Shown: positions 37,361 to 47,741 of the stretch, in pieces | Position numbering within the stretch: position 1 is the first letter of the stretch | Layout of the letters: each line of letters starts with the position of its first letter | Assembly: GCA_003971905.1 (NCBI GenBank) | Contig: RSEE01000028.1 | Coordinates: 1-64,000, forward strand | DNA length: 64,000 bases | Source of the DNA: Moniliella sp. 'wahieum' | Taxonomy: Eukaryota > Basidiomycota > Moniliellomycetes > Moniliellales > Moniliellaceae | Direction of reading: 5' to 3' | Position numbers and translations under genes: made by a program | The notes under the pieces: model-generated | The model's input: the letters and a program-made list of their open reading frames with translations, nothing else | Told to the model about the DNA's origin: nothing | Database searches by the model: none

Positions 37361-38439
37361 TCAACTCTGCCACGCGCGAAGCAGGTCGTCGGGGGAAATG
37401 GCTTCGACGGTGGGGATCTGGTCCAGCTGGGGAGCGGTACGGTCCACACGCGGCGACTTTTTAGGTGTCAAGCCTGTTGTCGTTCCTGTTCGTGTCGAAG
37501 TGCTGGTGCGGGGGCAAGGACGGGGCAGCGAGGCGGGTCAGGGTGCGGCGCGCCTGCCCTGTGCGCCCGAGGGGACAACGAGCGAGTTGGCCAGGTCGGG
37601 TGGGCTCGGACCAAAGTCGAGCCAGTCGCCGAGCGGAGCCAAGTCATGCGACGAGCGGTGGTGCTGGCTTGGGCAGCGCAGAGAGCAAGGTGGGCAAGGT
37701 GCTGCTCGTAGCCCCGCTGGACGGGGTGGCTGTGCCATGCAGGGCCGGCGGCGGGGCCAACGAGTGGGTACTGCGCATGCCAGGTAAGAAAGCGCTGCTG
37801 GCGCCGGGCGATGACAGCGACGGAGACGCAGGAGGCTTGTCTCTCCCCGTGGCCTCGTCGTGCGGGAGGCCAGCGGGACTAGGCTGGGCGGCAGACGAAG
37901 GTGGGATGTCGGCGAGGCCGGTGGCGAAGCATTTGGTGCGGCAGTGGAAGAATAGGCAGCAGGCTCGTCGACCGAGGCGGTTAGTGCGGCAGCGGAAGGA
38001 GGGGCAGCAGGCTCGTCGGCCGGTGCAGTGCTCCCCGGAGGAGCAGCCTCTAGGTCCTCGGTGCTGCGCCATGCTTCGGTCGAGGTGGGAGGCGACCCGG
38101 GGCTGCTGGGCGGGGACGGCGACTTGGCTGGGGCGGTGGGCGAAGGGAGGGTGGCAGTGGCAGTGCAGTGGCAGGGGCTGCGGCTGAGGCGGAGGCTGCG
38201 GCCGGGCTAAGGCTGAGGTGGAAGAGGGGGCAGGAGCAGGGGCAGGGGCAGAGGCAAAACAGGAGCAGGGGCAGGAGGGGATGTGGGGGGAGCGGGCGAG
38301 GAGGGCTTGCTGGAGCGCAGGGCGGAGTGCAAGCTGGTGGAGCGGGTGCGGGTGGGGCCCGAGGGGGCGGAGAGTGGGGCGGGGGCAGGCGGGGCGGAGG
38401 GAGCCGGGCGCGGGCGGCGCAGCTTGCGTAGCAACCCAT
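37361..38439 (-). CDS. Disordered Pro/Ser/Ala-rich protein, unknown
   Basis: I do not recognise this gene. Minus-strand frames give a low-complexity Pro/Ala/Ser protein punctuated by more ordinary stretches: a basic LLRKLRRPRPAP near the start, LGDWLDFGPSPPDLANSLVV in the middle, and a natural-looking end with LTPKKSPRVDRTAPQLDQIP followed by TVEAISPDDLLRAWQS and TGA. At least three frame changes are needed, so its length is uncertain (about 355 residues). The start is chosen at the first ATG preceding the basic stretch. Most of it should be intrinsically disordered; the terminal DDLLRAWQS could be a short interaction motif. It may be two partial genes or partly non-coding. Confidence 0.35.
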
Positions 38440-38584
38440 GGGGGAGCGGTCGGGAGCGGTGGGCAGCAAGGCGGGTAGCCGAGGGCGCTGCGGCAAGCGA
38501 GCACGGGCGCCTGCTGGGCCGGCGGGTGGGTGTGGGGCTGGCCTGTGCTGGCTGTGCTGGCTGCTGGCGGGGCCTGCTCCCCGC

Positions 38585-38619
38585 TGTCATCTGTCACATG
38601 TCACTCGTCACTCAGTACT
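38585..38619. promoter_or_regulatory. GTCAC array plus ACTCAGTACTC motif
   Basis: The sequence runs GTCATCTGTCACATGTCACTC, then GTCACTCAGTACTCAT, combining both recurrent intergenic motif types of this window. It lies about 150-180 bases upstream of the presumed start of the disordered protein gene. Confidence 0.4.
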
Positions 38620-38881
38620 CATACGCGCTACCCTCCAGTTTCAACTTTCACCTGTGTCCAACGTCCACCAGGGTGCCGGCCTGTCCCACATCCCCGGCCC
38701 CATCGCGGTGCCTGCGTGATAACTACTCGACGGTCAGATCTCAGATTCAGGGTATGAATGTGATGGATGGATGGTGCAAGACGCAAGGTGTCCATGGGCA
38801 CATGCCATTAAGAGCAACAGACCTCATCCGCTACCAACACGGATGGTCGGTGCACAAGGATGTTTAGGGAGAGAAAGAGGA

Positions 38882-38935
38882 TTAAGATGAGGATTGGATT
38901 GGAATGGATTGGAATGGAATGAATGGAATGGAATG
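38882..38935. repeat. GGAATG/GGATT simple repeat
   Basis: About 50 bases consist of GGATTGGAATGGATTGGAATG and GGAATGAATGGAATGGAATG units. It is an intergenic microsatellite downstream of the RTA1-family gene. Confidence 0.75.
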
Positions 38936-39378
38936 ATTCGGACAGCTCTAATCGATAGAATCTCGCACCGACCCGCTGAGACGTGAGGCCGACAAGACGG
39001 TACTAGGAGAGGTGGCGCGCCTGCATGCCAATTGAAAGCCGACAGGTGCGCGCGCGCGAGCAAACGTCCAACAAGGGAGTATGGATCCCCCGCCGCGCCC
39101 GAGTCCAGTCAGGGCAAGAGGGGGAGTGGAAGAATGGATGCGTGCGATGCCCGACAAGCCGCTGGCAGGCGCACAAGGAACAGGGAAAAGGGGAATGGGA
39201 ATGGGCGAATGGGCGAATGGATTGTAAAGGCGACAGGACGCTCCTTTCGGAGGAGAAAGGGCCCACAACGCAAGAGAGAGGTGGATTATACGGTAGTGTA
39301 CATAGACAGAGGGGACCGCGAAAGCACAGAATGTGTGCCAGTCGAGCACTCGAGCAGCAACCGCCAGCGGTACTGTGC

Positions 39379-40718
39379 TCAGCGAGGGCTCACATGCGCC
39401 TGGGGAAGGCATGGGTACGGTCCAGATCTCGCTTCGTGGCGCGGGTTGCATCGGGGTGGGCCGGGGTAATAAGCCGAGGCGCTGGCGGCCGAAGGCTGGA
39501 CCAAGGCTGCACGGGAGCCCTGCTGGTCCGACATGACCCATTCGGTGTGCTGGGGCATGGACATGGGCATGGGCATGGGCACAACGGAATCGTCGTCGAA
39601 TAGGCGGCCGAGTCTTTCTCCTTGCCAAACATACTCACTACTCGGGACCCATTCGGGGTGAAATCCGAAATGACTTCCATCTCGGCCTGCGAAGCGGGAC
39701 GCGAGCTTGATTGGTAGTCCTGGAACACGTCGTAAAACCCGCGTTTTTTGTGGGGGTTGCGCGGTGGAGGGGGCCTTGCGTTCCACTTGAACAGGGCGGA
39801 CAAGCCCCGTTCGTTGGTCTTCTTAGCTGCGCCGTGGCACTTTTCCCACATGAGCTCCGGCGGGGGCAGAGGAAGGAAGGGTGGGCAAAGACAAAGACGG
39901 AAAGCGCAATAAAGATCATGGTGGCATCAAAGATGGGGAACCACATTTCGTGGGTCGAAAGGTAGCCGGTCCAGCCTTCTTTCATTTCGACGCAGCGGTA
40001 GATGCAGCGAATCAAGATAAAGATGGAAGAAGTCAAGTTGGCCGCTGCCAGCACGACCAGGCCTGTTGACCACCGTGTTCCTCACGACCTTGCGCACGAT
40101 TCCGCCGGTAGAGGCGGTAGTGACGGATCATAAAGTCCGTGAGGAAGATAAGGAACGGGCCGGTGATGCACCTGGATGATAACCCCGGCCAGGGCAATGT
40201 TGGAACGTGGTGGACACCTACTTTGGTGGAGGCCGTGGCACTCATCGCTCCTCCCGCAGCTTGGACAATGAGCGAGATGACATCGCCGTGACGAAGAAGG
40301 CAATGTACACTTTGGTGCTGCCACCGGGCCAGCTCGGTGCCAACGCTGCACATGATGCGTTCCAACACACACATAGTTGGCCGCACTAATGAGATGGGGG
40401 CAATGATGAGCGTGACCAGCTGGGCAATGTACGGATTGGCCTGGAAAAAGTGGTAGTGGCTGATGGTCCGCGCCACCCAGCCCACCAGTTCGCCTACTGT
40501 GCACACGACGGCCAAGAGCATAAACCCGCCGCGGCGGAAGCGATGCGGCCAGAGGGCAAAGGCAAGGTGGATGACGAGGAGGAAGGAAAAAGAGCGCTGA
40601 AGAGGATGCCGACCCAAAGGGTGGGAATGTACTTGTACGGTGCATGCTGTAGCTGGCAAATCGAGCCCGGGGTGGAATCGATAGCGTGGCAGTGAGAAAC
40701 CTCCTTGTATGCCCCCAT
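39379..40718 (-). CDS. RTA1-family seven-helix membrane protein
   Basis: This belongs to the RTA1-like fungal membrane proteins, linked to lipid translocation and stress or azole resistance (RTA1, RSB1, PUG1). The N-terminus MGAYKEVSHCHAIDSTPGSI precedes the first helix (YIPTLWVGILFSALF). Family landmarks include GGFMLLAVVCTVGELVGWVA, QANPYIAQLVTLIIAPISL, the DVISLIVQAAGGAMSA segment, FLIFLTDFMIRHY, FILIRCIYRCVEMKEGWTGY and THEMWFPIFDATMIFIALSV. The cytosolic tail carries GFYDVFQDYQ and a run of alternating Pro-Met encoded by GGGCAT repeats. Breaks in frame occur near 40.6, 40.35, 40.2 and 39.87 kb and in the tail. Which homologue it is cannot be decided, so no symbol is given. Confidence 0.82.
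39553..39580. repeat. GGGCAT repeat within RTA1-family tail
   Basis: Four to five CATGGG(C/A) units are in frame with the RTA1-family tail and encode alternating Met-Pro. It is a coding microsatellite likely to vary in length between strains. Confidence 0.6.
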
Positions 40719-43264
40719 GGTACGTCGTGGCGGGCGTAAAAGAAGGTAAGAGGGGCGAGAGAAGGATGGGGAGGTAGGATGCGAGTCGAGGGCCGGTGAA
40801 GAAGAGAAAACAACGAAGGCGAGAGAGGGGCCCGAGCTCGTGAAGGATTCGAGCAGGAGTGGTGGTGGTGGTGTGGTGGGGAGGAGAGGCGGGAAAAGGA
40901 TGCTGCTCCTGCGGGCTGCTGTGGCTCTGGACGGGTATGAGTGTGTGGTTTGCGCAGTACACTTTGCATTTCACCAGAGTGCCTCCGGTCGTGGAGCGGG
41001 ACTGGCGTGTGGTATGCGGGATGCGCTGCCCAAGCGCAGCGCAGGGCAGCGAGCGAGAGGCCACGCGCCGCAGACTGCCCCAGTGCCCATGCCGAGCGGG
41101 TGGAGCGTTCCGGCCGGACCGCACGAGGCGAGTGTGCAGGATGCTGCGCGGGTGAGCGCTGGCTAGTGGCTAGGAAATGCGGTTGCTGTTTTCCCCGCTC
41201 ACGCCCGTGCCGATCATCATGCATCATGGGCCGATCCGACACTGGGCCCCTGCCTGCTATCGCCCGTCGCCTGCCCCACGCTTGGCAGGACAGACAGGCT
41301 TGTCTTCCCCGCATTGCGTCAGAGTGCAGCCGCACTCCCCCCGTGCCAGCTGTGCCTGTGCTGTGCGCTGCTGTGCCTGGTGGGTCTCAGATCTCTTCGG
41401 CTATAGAGGTGCCTGTGAGATGTGAGATGTGAGATCCGCCTGCTAACAAAGAGGTCTTGCCTTTCCTGGGCGGAGCGCGTGAGCGCTCAGGTTGAGCTCT
41501 GGGGGGTGGCCGGTGGACTGTGGGCTGTGGGCACCCGGCAGCGGCCGCACATCCTGCCGTCGCTTTCATCGTGGGCAAGAATCGGGCTCAGGCGCTCAGG
41601 CGCTCTCTTTGGCGTGACGGGGTGTCTTCGGCACTTGAAGGACATGTAACGCGCGCGTAACGTGGAACTTGGATGGTATGCAGCACGGGGCCACACGAAA
41701 ACTGTGATGACTAGCTTGCTGTGATGAACCCGATGAACTCGATGAACCCTAGGCGCTAGGCCTTTCAATCGATACCCATTAATCATTAGTCACTCCGTGG
41801 TCTCCTCGCCTGTCCGACCAAAGGCCTCCGAGGGCCGGTCTGGAAAACGGTCACACGAGCGGTCAGACGATCAGGCTCAGGCAATAGGGGTGCCTATTGT
41901 TAGACTGCCGCGTGAGGCGTTACGTTACACCGAACGCTTCTCGTCCCCGCGACGCGTTGATTGAGGCTCAACACGTTGAGCCCATCCCCTCCTTCCCGCC
42001 CTGAAAGGCCTGAAACCCAGGCCCCGCGGGCGTAGGCTTCCCGTCGGGCAGGTATGCCTCCACCTCGGACGTGGCAACGCGGGGGAACGTTGACCGTGTG
42101 ACCTCACACGTTCAACCACACAAACGCGGGAACAGCACGCGACGGTACACTGCACGACTTGGAGCTTCGCCTATAGGGTCCAGGAACGGGAACGCGGTAG
42201 CTCCTTAGTACTAGGAACAGTAAGTAGCAACTTGGTTCGCCAAGCTCAAAGGGCTAACTGCGCCAACTGCTAATTCCTGGATCCACAGCCTCTCCTTTCT
42301 ATTGTTCACAGGCACTCGGCTCAGTACTCAGTAATACTCGGTACTCGCTCGCTCTGCCGCGGTTCAAGCTTCAAGCTTCAACGCGGGTGGATACGGCTCG
42401 GTGTTTCCTCCGTGCCGCATCGCCTGCAACGGTACACCCGCGGACAAACAGGAGGGGTTGCAATGGCACACATGGACATGGACCATCGATCGCATCTCAT
42501 GCGAAGGTGTGCTTGGCGCACTCAACACGAGAGAATCTACCTGACCTTAGGCCACACGAGGCAGCCTAACCATGCCCCAAAACAACAGGGAACGAGTCAT
42601 GGGCGTTCCAGCTGAGCGGGCGGAGTACTGAGTAGAGCGAGTAGTGAGTAGAGAGTAGAGAGTAGTGAGCTAACGCGGAGCCGAGAACTCAAAGTCCAAA
42701 AGCGTCAAACGTCCCAACGTCAAAAGTTCAACGGCAACCATCTCGCCCCCCCAACGTCTCAACCAAGGTGACGCCATACCAGGCGCGAGGAGCGGAGGAT
42801 ACGCGTGATTCATGCACATGGTGGATTGGAGACAGAAACCAAGAACAAAGAACAACAAACAAACCAAAACACACAAGAGGGTCTCCAGTCCTACTTGGTT
42901 GCAGCGATGAGAACCACACCCAAAACGCATCGCATCCACGAGGGGACAAAGAGGGGGGCCAACCGGTGGGATCGTAGAGGGGCGCCGCGCAGGGGGGGAG
43001 GACGGGCCAAAAGGAGTAGCGACGGGAAACAGTAACGGATGAGAAAAGGAGCCAGAAAGTACAAGGAGAGACATCAACATGAGAGAAACCGAAGCACGCC
43101 GAGCGTCGTACAGCTTCACGGGGAAAGTGGAGCGAGAGTGAGACAAGACAGAAAGACAGTGACCGTAGCAGCGTTCGCACCAAGGACACAGAAGGAGGAA
43201 CAACGTGTAGAGGAAGACAGAGAGGTAGGGAGGGTAGGTGCGGGGACGCGGGGAGAGCAGGTGC
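40719..43264. other. 2.5 kb gene-poor region with short repeats
   Basis: No gene is recognised between the RTA1-family start and the end of the next gene. It holds several unusual short elements: GTGAGAT repeats (41414-41434), the palindrome TGAGCGCTCA (41480-41489), repeated GGCGCTCA words near 41.6 kb, a near-perfect 13-base inverted repeat (42089-42116), ACTCAGTACTC words near 42.32 and in inverse orientation near 42.62 kb, and TTCAAGCTTCAAGCTTCAA at 42363. It may be a regulatory block or a decayed small transposon. Confidence 0.45.
42089..42116. repeat. Near-perfect 13-base inverted repeat
   Basis: GTTGACCGTGTGA, two C bases, then TCACACGTTCAAC. The arms pair at 12 of 13 positions with a 2-base centre, so it can be read as a hairpin or, more likely, a dimeric protein-binding site in the gene-poor region. 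Confidence 0.6.
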
Positions 43265-44336
43265 TTAGTTCATCCGCTTGGTCAACTTGGACCACATGCT
43301 CGCCCGCCGTGTCGGAATCGGGGCGCTCCCCCCTACTTTGGGCGGGGGCTGGGCAGGGCCGAACCGAGGGACGGGATGGACTGGCTGCGCGCTTGGACAC
43401 GCAGAATGGGTGGCGGCGCGTCCCCGCGTTACTGCCGCCTTGGAACAGAAGCGGTGGGCTGCCGGTAGAAGAGGCGGCCAAGACGGGGGACCGGGTGGGT
43501 GCTGGCACTGGTGGTGCGGGGCAGGGTGGACGGGGAAGTAGGACTGGTACTGACGGTTTCCTCGGGGGGAGCACTGCGTTTGCCCGAATGCAGGGTAAAC
43601 CGACGCGTTTGCGCCGTTCGTGATGGGAGCGCTCTTGGCGTGCGAGCCCACGCGGGACCAGTCGCGTTCGGGCAGGGACTAGCACTGGCCACTTGGCTCT
43701 CGGGCTCGGCATTCAACGATCCGGTCGGCGAGGCACGACGGCCGCCGCGCAGAATCGCTTCCATGTCCCACTCGGACGAAGCGGCAGAGGCCGTGGCGCC
43801 ATCCAGCTGGGCACCATAGACGCCATGCGCACGACGGGTAGGCGCGGCATACTGCTCGCCCTCGGGGGTGGCAAAGTCTGCCACGGCTCGGGGTTGACCC
43901 CCACAGATCATTGGAGGGTTTGCTGGCGTGGGTCCGGTTCGCAGCCGACGCACGGGCAAACGCAGTGGAGCCGGGGACATGGGACATGCCGTGGCTGGAC
44001 GCGCCGAGGCCGGCTACAGGGCCCTCGTTGAGCCCGGGGGTGGGGATGCCAGAGGAGCTGCCGAGGGTATAGGTGCTGTCGGCGGCGGTGCCGGTGGCGG
44101 AAAAGGCGCGGACTGGCGGAGCAGAGGCGGTGCCACGGTTGCGGTGGGGGGTCAGGGCATCGTAGGCGAGTCGTGGTGCATGCGGCCGGTGGAGGTGGAG
44201 TTGTCGAGGGCATCGATGACGTCGGTGCGCTGGTGGGTGCGGCCGGGGGTGGAGGAGGCGGGCGGGGGGTGAGGGGGGGGCAGCGGTGGTGGGGCGGGGG
44301 CGGTGGGTGCAGACTGCGCTTCATGGCGGCAAGCAT
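43265..44336 (-). CDS. Disordered protein with WSKLTKRMN end, unknown
   Basis: I do not recognise this gene. It starts MLAAMKRSLHPPPP and is mostly Ser/Pro/Ala-rich, with stretches that look selected: DVIDALDNSTSTGRMHHDSP, LGSSSGIPTPGLNEGPVAGL, RAHGVYGAQLDGATASAASS, EWDMEAILRGGRRASPTGSL and the end TRRASMWSKLTKRMN. Repeated R-R-A-S-type sites (GGRRASPT, TRRASMW) are candidate basophilic kinase targets. At least three frame breaks are needed and about 355 residues are encoded, with no intron. The protein is probably disordered; amphipathic EWDMEAIL and WSKLTKRM could be binding motifs. The ATG at 44336 is the first in a good frame. The N-terminal third is very GC rich and the least certain part. 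Confidence 0.5.
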
Positions 44337-45699
44337 GGTGGCGGTGGGGGGGAAGCGGTGGTGGGGGGAAGCGGTGGCGGTGGCAGAGCGCTGGATGCGG
44401 GGGCCGGGCGGCGGGGGAGGCTGGGGGCGTGGGCGTGGTGCGGGAGCTGGAGCAGCTGGCGGAGCAGCAGGGCGAGTATAGCGGATGCGGGCGTGCAGAT
44501 GGGCGGGGAGGCTGGCGCTGCGCGGGGCGGCTGAGTGCCGGCTGCTGTGGGATCTGGACGGAGCATCGTGGCTCCGGTCGATCGAATGGAAAGCACCCGG
44601 CTGGGGCGGTGCCTGGCTGTGCGCTGCCCTGGCAGCTGGCGTGTCCCGCACGGCCTCGCGTCTCACGACTCGCATCCAGCTGATCTCGACAAGCACACTC
44701 GCGTGTGTGCCGCCGTGCGCCGCCCTGGCTGCGCCGCCCCGATAGCGCCCTGCTGGCGCCCCGCCGGCCGGCCCCGCCCCACCACGCCAGTGCAGCCCAA
44801 TCGTTGCATCGCGGTCGCTGTGGCCGCCTATGGCCTGCTGGGGCCTGCTGGGGCCTGCTGGGGCCTGCTGGGGCCCCTCGTGACGTGACGTGTGATGCCA
44901 TCAGTCAATGAATAGACTGGGGCACCAGCAACTCGGAGGGGAGGGGGAGAGGCACAGGGCCAGTGCTTACTCGGGCAACTTGCTCTGGGTGCCAGAGCCC
45001 ACCAGGGCGTAAACGCGTAAACATAGCACCACCCGTGTAATAGCGCTAGTGCCCCCCGCCACCGCAGCCCAGCGGGCAGCAGCGACATCCGAGATCTGAC
45101 AGCTGCGCCTCAGGCCTCAGGGCGCATGTGAAGTGTTCCATGTCATCGTCATCGTTCGCCAGCCATCAGCGCATCAGCCACCAAGCATCTGACCATCCCC
45201 ACCTGCTCTCCGCCGGCCCCACCATCTTCCACCAAGGGCGAGAGTTTATGTCTAGGCTACCCCCCGTGGCACGAATCAGGGAAATGATGCAAAGATCAAG
45301 TATTGGACAAGGGAGGGTAGGGCGCATGGGAGAGGAGAGGGAAAAGGCCACCCCCGTCATAAACAGAGGCAAGCACGAAAGGAAAGAGAGGACGACTGCC
45401 ACGCCATCCTGCCCAAGTTGATCGAGTGACTCGGCTCGCCACCAGGGTGCGGGGGAGGGGAGAAGGAAATGGGATGCAGTCGGGTGCGTGGCGAGCCAAT
45501 CAGGGAGAAAACGAGACAGGTTCAAGCACAAGCACAAACACAGGCCACAGCCAGCGTGACCCACCATCCATCCACCTCGTGGACACGGGGGCGGAGAAGA
45601 GAGTAAAGTCCATGCCGCAACGTGGCGAACGAAGAGCAAGGAAGAACGAGACCAAGAGCAAAGATGGAAGGTGAGGGGGAGGTAGGCGAGGGGGAAAGC
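44337..45699. other. Intergenic region
   Basis: About 1.36 kb between the start of the disordered protein gene and the end of RAB5. It contains a fourfold decamer repeat and a TGACGTGACGTGTGATGC element near 44.88 kb. Long frames here reflect GC richness; no domain is seen. Downstream sequence of RAB5 occupies the right part. Confidence 0.45.
44832..44873. repeat. Tandem decamer GGCCTGCTGG x4
   Basis: Four perfect copies of a 10-base unit stand in tandem. A similar but diverged CGGGCCTGCT pair lies near 15.83 kb. It is non-coding as far as can be seen. Confidence 0.85.
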
Positions 45700-46566
45700 T
45701 TAGCAGTTGCATCCTTCCGACCGGGTCTGGGCCGAGTTGAGGTCCACCGGTTCCCCTTTGCTGGCCCGCCTGGCCAGACGCCGTGTTCTGGCGCGCGCGC
45801 TGGGCCAAGATCTCATCCATCGGGATCTTCTTGGCAATCTCCGTAAACACCTCTTCCACCCCGGCTCCCGTCTTGGCCGACGTCTCAAAGAAGAGCAGGC
45901 CGGCTTCCTTGGCATACGCTTCGGCCTCCTCCCGCGGAATGGCACGCTTGACCACCGGCGTCTCTCGGCCTCGTGCTCGTCAGCCCCGTCTTCGGCCTCG
46001 GCAGCCTCGCTCGCCGCACCTCCCTCCTCAGGGGTGAGAAGGTCAATCTTGTTGCCCACCAGGGCAATGATGATGTTCGCATTCGCTTGGCGCTGCAGCT
46101 CCTTGACCCAAGACTTGGCCTTGTCGTACGAGTTGGCCTTGAGCACATCGTACACCACAATGCTTGCCTGGGCATTGCGGTAGTACATGGGCGCCAGCGA
46201 GTGGAACCGCTCCTGGCCAGCCGTGTCCCAGATCTCAAACTTGATAATCTTGTCCTCCAGACGGCACTTTTGCTACCAGGTCCATAGCAGCCAGGCACAG
46301 GCACGGGCAAACAAGTCAGCACAGATCTGCGCGCACACCACGCCTGCATCGCAATCGCCTTTGCACACGCCGGGGTGAGGAGGAGGGGAACGTACCGTCA
46401 AGAAGGCAGCGCCAATCGTCGGCTCCTTGTTCTCCTGAAAGTCGTCGGATACGAAGCGGAGGACAACGGAAGACTTGCCGACAGCCGCCTCGCCCAGGAG
46501 GACAAGTTTGGTCTGGAAGGGCTTCTGGGGGCTGGTGCCCGCGGCAGACGAAGTGGGAGCAGACAT
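45700..46566 (-). CDS. YPT51: RAB5-type GTPase (VPS21/YPT51)
   Basis: RAB5-family GTPase controlling early endosome fusion. The N-terminal exon (46566-46396) has [20 protein letters not shown], the P-loop. The second exon starts at 46272 ([20 protein letters not shown]) and carries switch II, GNKIDL and FFETSAKTG, the G4 and G5 motifs. The protein ends GCNC, a CXC-type prenylation signal. The intron uses donor GTACGT. Between G4 and the next helix lies an acidic insertion of about 25 residues ([19 protein letters not shown]) absent from typical RAB5 proteins. Two small frame breaks are present, one base missing near 45.96 kb and one extra G in the GGGG near 45.75 kb; both flank intact family sequence. 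Total length is about 220 residues. Confidence 0.92.
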
Positions 46567-46881
46567 GGTGGGAGATGGGAGTCAAGGGGGGGGGTGGCAG
46601 CAGTGGCGGTGGGTATCAGGGCGGTGGTGGCAACGGCGACGACGCGGCGGGCGCCTGCTCTGGGGTCCTCAAGAGAGAATGGGAGGTGCCAGGTTGGCAG
46701 GGCCAGCCCTGGTGCTTACCTCAGCCAGGGTGGCCGCGCGCCGGGTTGGACAGCCACGCACACTGGGCTTGTGCTGCCATGGCCGACCCACCTGTCCCCG
46801 CTGGCCAGTGCTGCGCGACCGGTGAAACGCAGCGCAGCACTGCAACGGGACTCCCCGGTTCGTCAGGTAGGGTTACGCATC

Positions 46882-46911
46882 TGTGACTAGTGACTAGTGA
46901 CGTGTGATGCT
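46882..46911. promoter_or_regulatory. TGACTAGTGACTAGTGACGTGTGATG element
   Basis: Tandem GTGACTA repeats followed by TGACGTGTGATGC lie about 315-345 bases upstream of the RAB5 start. The right half is identical to a word at 44.88 kb and the left half is the reverse complement of the element upstream of the amine oxidase. Confidence 0.45.
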
Positions 46912-46922
46912 GCTGAAAGAAA

Positions 46923-47511
46923 TTATACATTTGAAACCCGTTTGGAGGGGCGGTGGGTGATGTAATGTGTGATGTGTGCTGTTCCAGCCGCCTGCGGCCT
47001 GCTGCCTGCTGCCTGCTGCCTGCTGCTGCTGCCTGCTGCCTGCTGCCTGCCTCGCGCCTCGGATACGGTGACGATGGCGGTGGCGGTCCCCTTCTCCCCG
47101 TTTTCCAAGCTGCTTTGGGCGGCTACACATGTGACAGAGGCCTTGCCGGAGGTCCGCTTGTACTTTTCAACCAACATGGCGGTGGTGGGCAAGCCCCTGG
47201 TCCCGCCTGAGCCTTAGACCAGAGAAAGGTGCATGGGTCGCTGCACAGCGGATGTTGGAGAAGCTTGGGGGGAGGGGTGACTGCTGGCAGATCCATCGGC
47301 CCAACGAGAGGAGATAGGGGGCGAAGGTATGGAGCGCCTTGGCGAGTGTGCGACGGCGCACAGTGGTGAAGGCGTTGGTTAAAGTCGAGCATGGCGACGT
47401 GGATGAAGTCGCCCATGACAGTTCCGCGTCGTTCTCCCCGCCTGTCGCTGTCATGCGCTCGACCATCCGCACGATAGATTCTACCGTTATATTCTCGAGT
47501 CTTCTATACAC
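46923..47511 (-). other. Possible small gene or non-coding; unresolved
   Basis: All three minus frames are open over parts of this interval and give protein-like stretches: TVESIVRMVERMTATGGEND, MGDFIHVAMLDFNQRLHHCA, and LVEKYKRTSGKASVTCVAAQ followed by GTATAIVTVSEARG. These could be one gene with two frame breaks. The last stretch resembles in style a hot-dog thioesterase beta strand series, but that is weak. The plus strand is also open here. The tandem CTGCCTG repeat would lie at its 3' end. I cannot decide whether it is real. Confidence 0.25.
46991..47051. repeat. CTGCCTG/CTGCTG tandem repeat
   Basis: About eight CTGCCTG units with embedded CTG triplets occupy 60 bases. It is a simple repeat between RAB5 and the AAA ATPase gene. 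Confidence 0.85.
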
Positions 47512-47741
47512 AGAAAATTTGCCGGGATGAAACTGGTGGCCAAGTCGCTATGAAGTTTGAAGGGCGGAGCCACTGTTGATACTAATGCAATTGGGAAGAG
47601 TAAGTGGACACCAGGTCCATATGATAAGAGGGGGTATGCGAAGGTTCTCTGCAATTGACCATCAGTTAGAGCCATATGACGCATGAAGAAGCATATTATA
47701 GCTGTTGCAATGGCACGACCAAAAGTGTGTACTCTTTAGTC

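Noticed and set aside
37344-38187. Plus-strand frames opposite the disordered protein gene
   Set aside because: The Arg/Gly-rich translations mirror the Pro/Ala-rich minus protein, which has the more natural stop and C-terminus.
42612-42670. GAGTAG/AGTGAG repeats as possible CRISPR-like array
   Set aside because: The units are short, irregular and without spacers; this is a eukaryotic simple repeat.
42670-43203. Hydrophobic minus frame downstream of the disordered protein gene
   Set aside because: It follows that gene's stop codon, has no family match and its Leu/Cys/Ser content fits a chance translation of a purine-rich strand.
36751-44336. Possible metabolic or defence gene cluster around the RTA1-family gene and Zn-cluster factors
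   Set aside because: Neighbours are disordered proteins and housekeeping genes; no biosynthetic core enzyme, nuclease or paired system was found.
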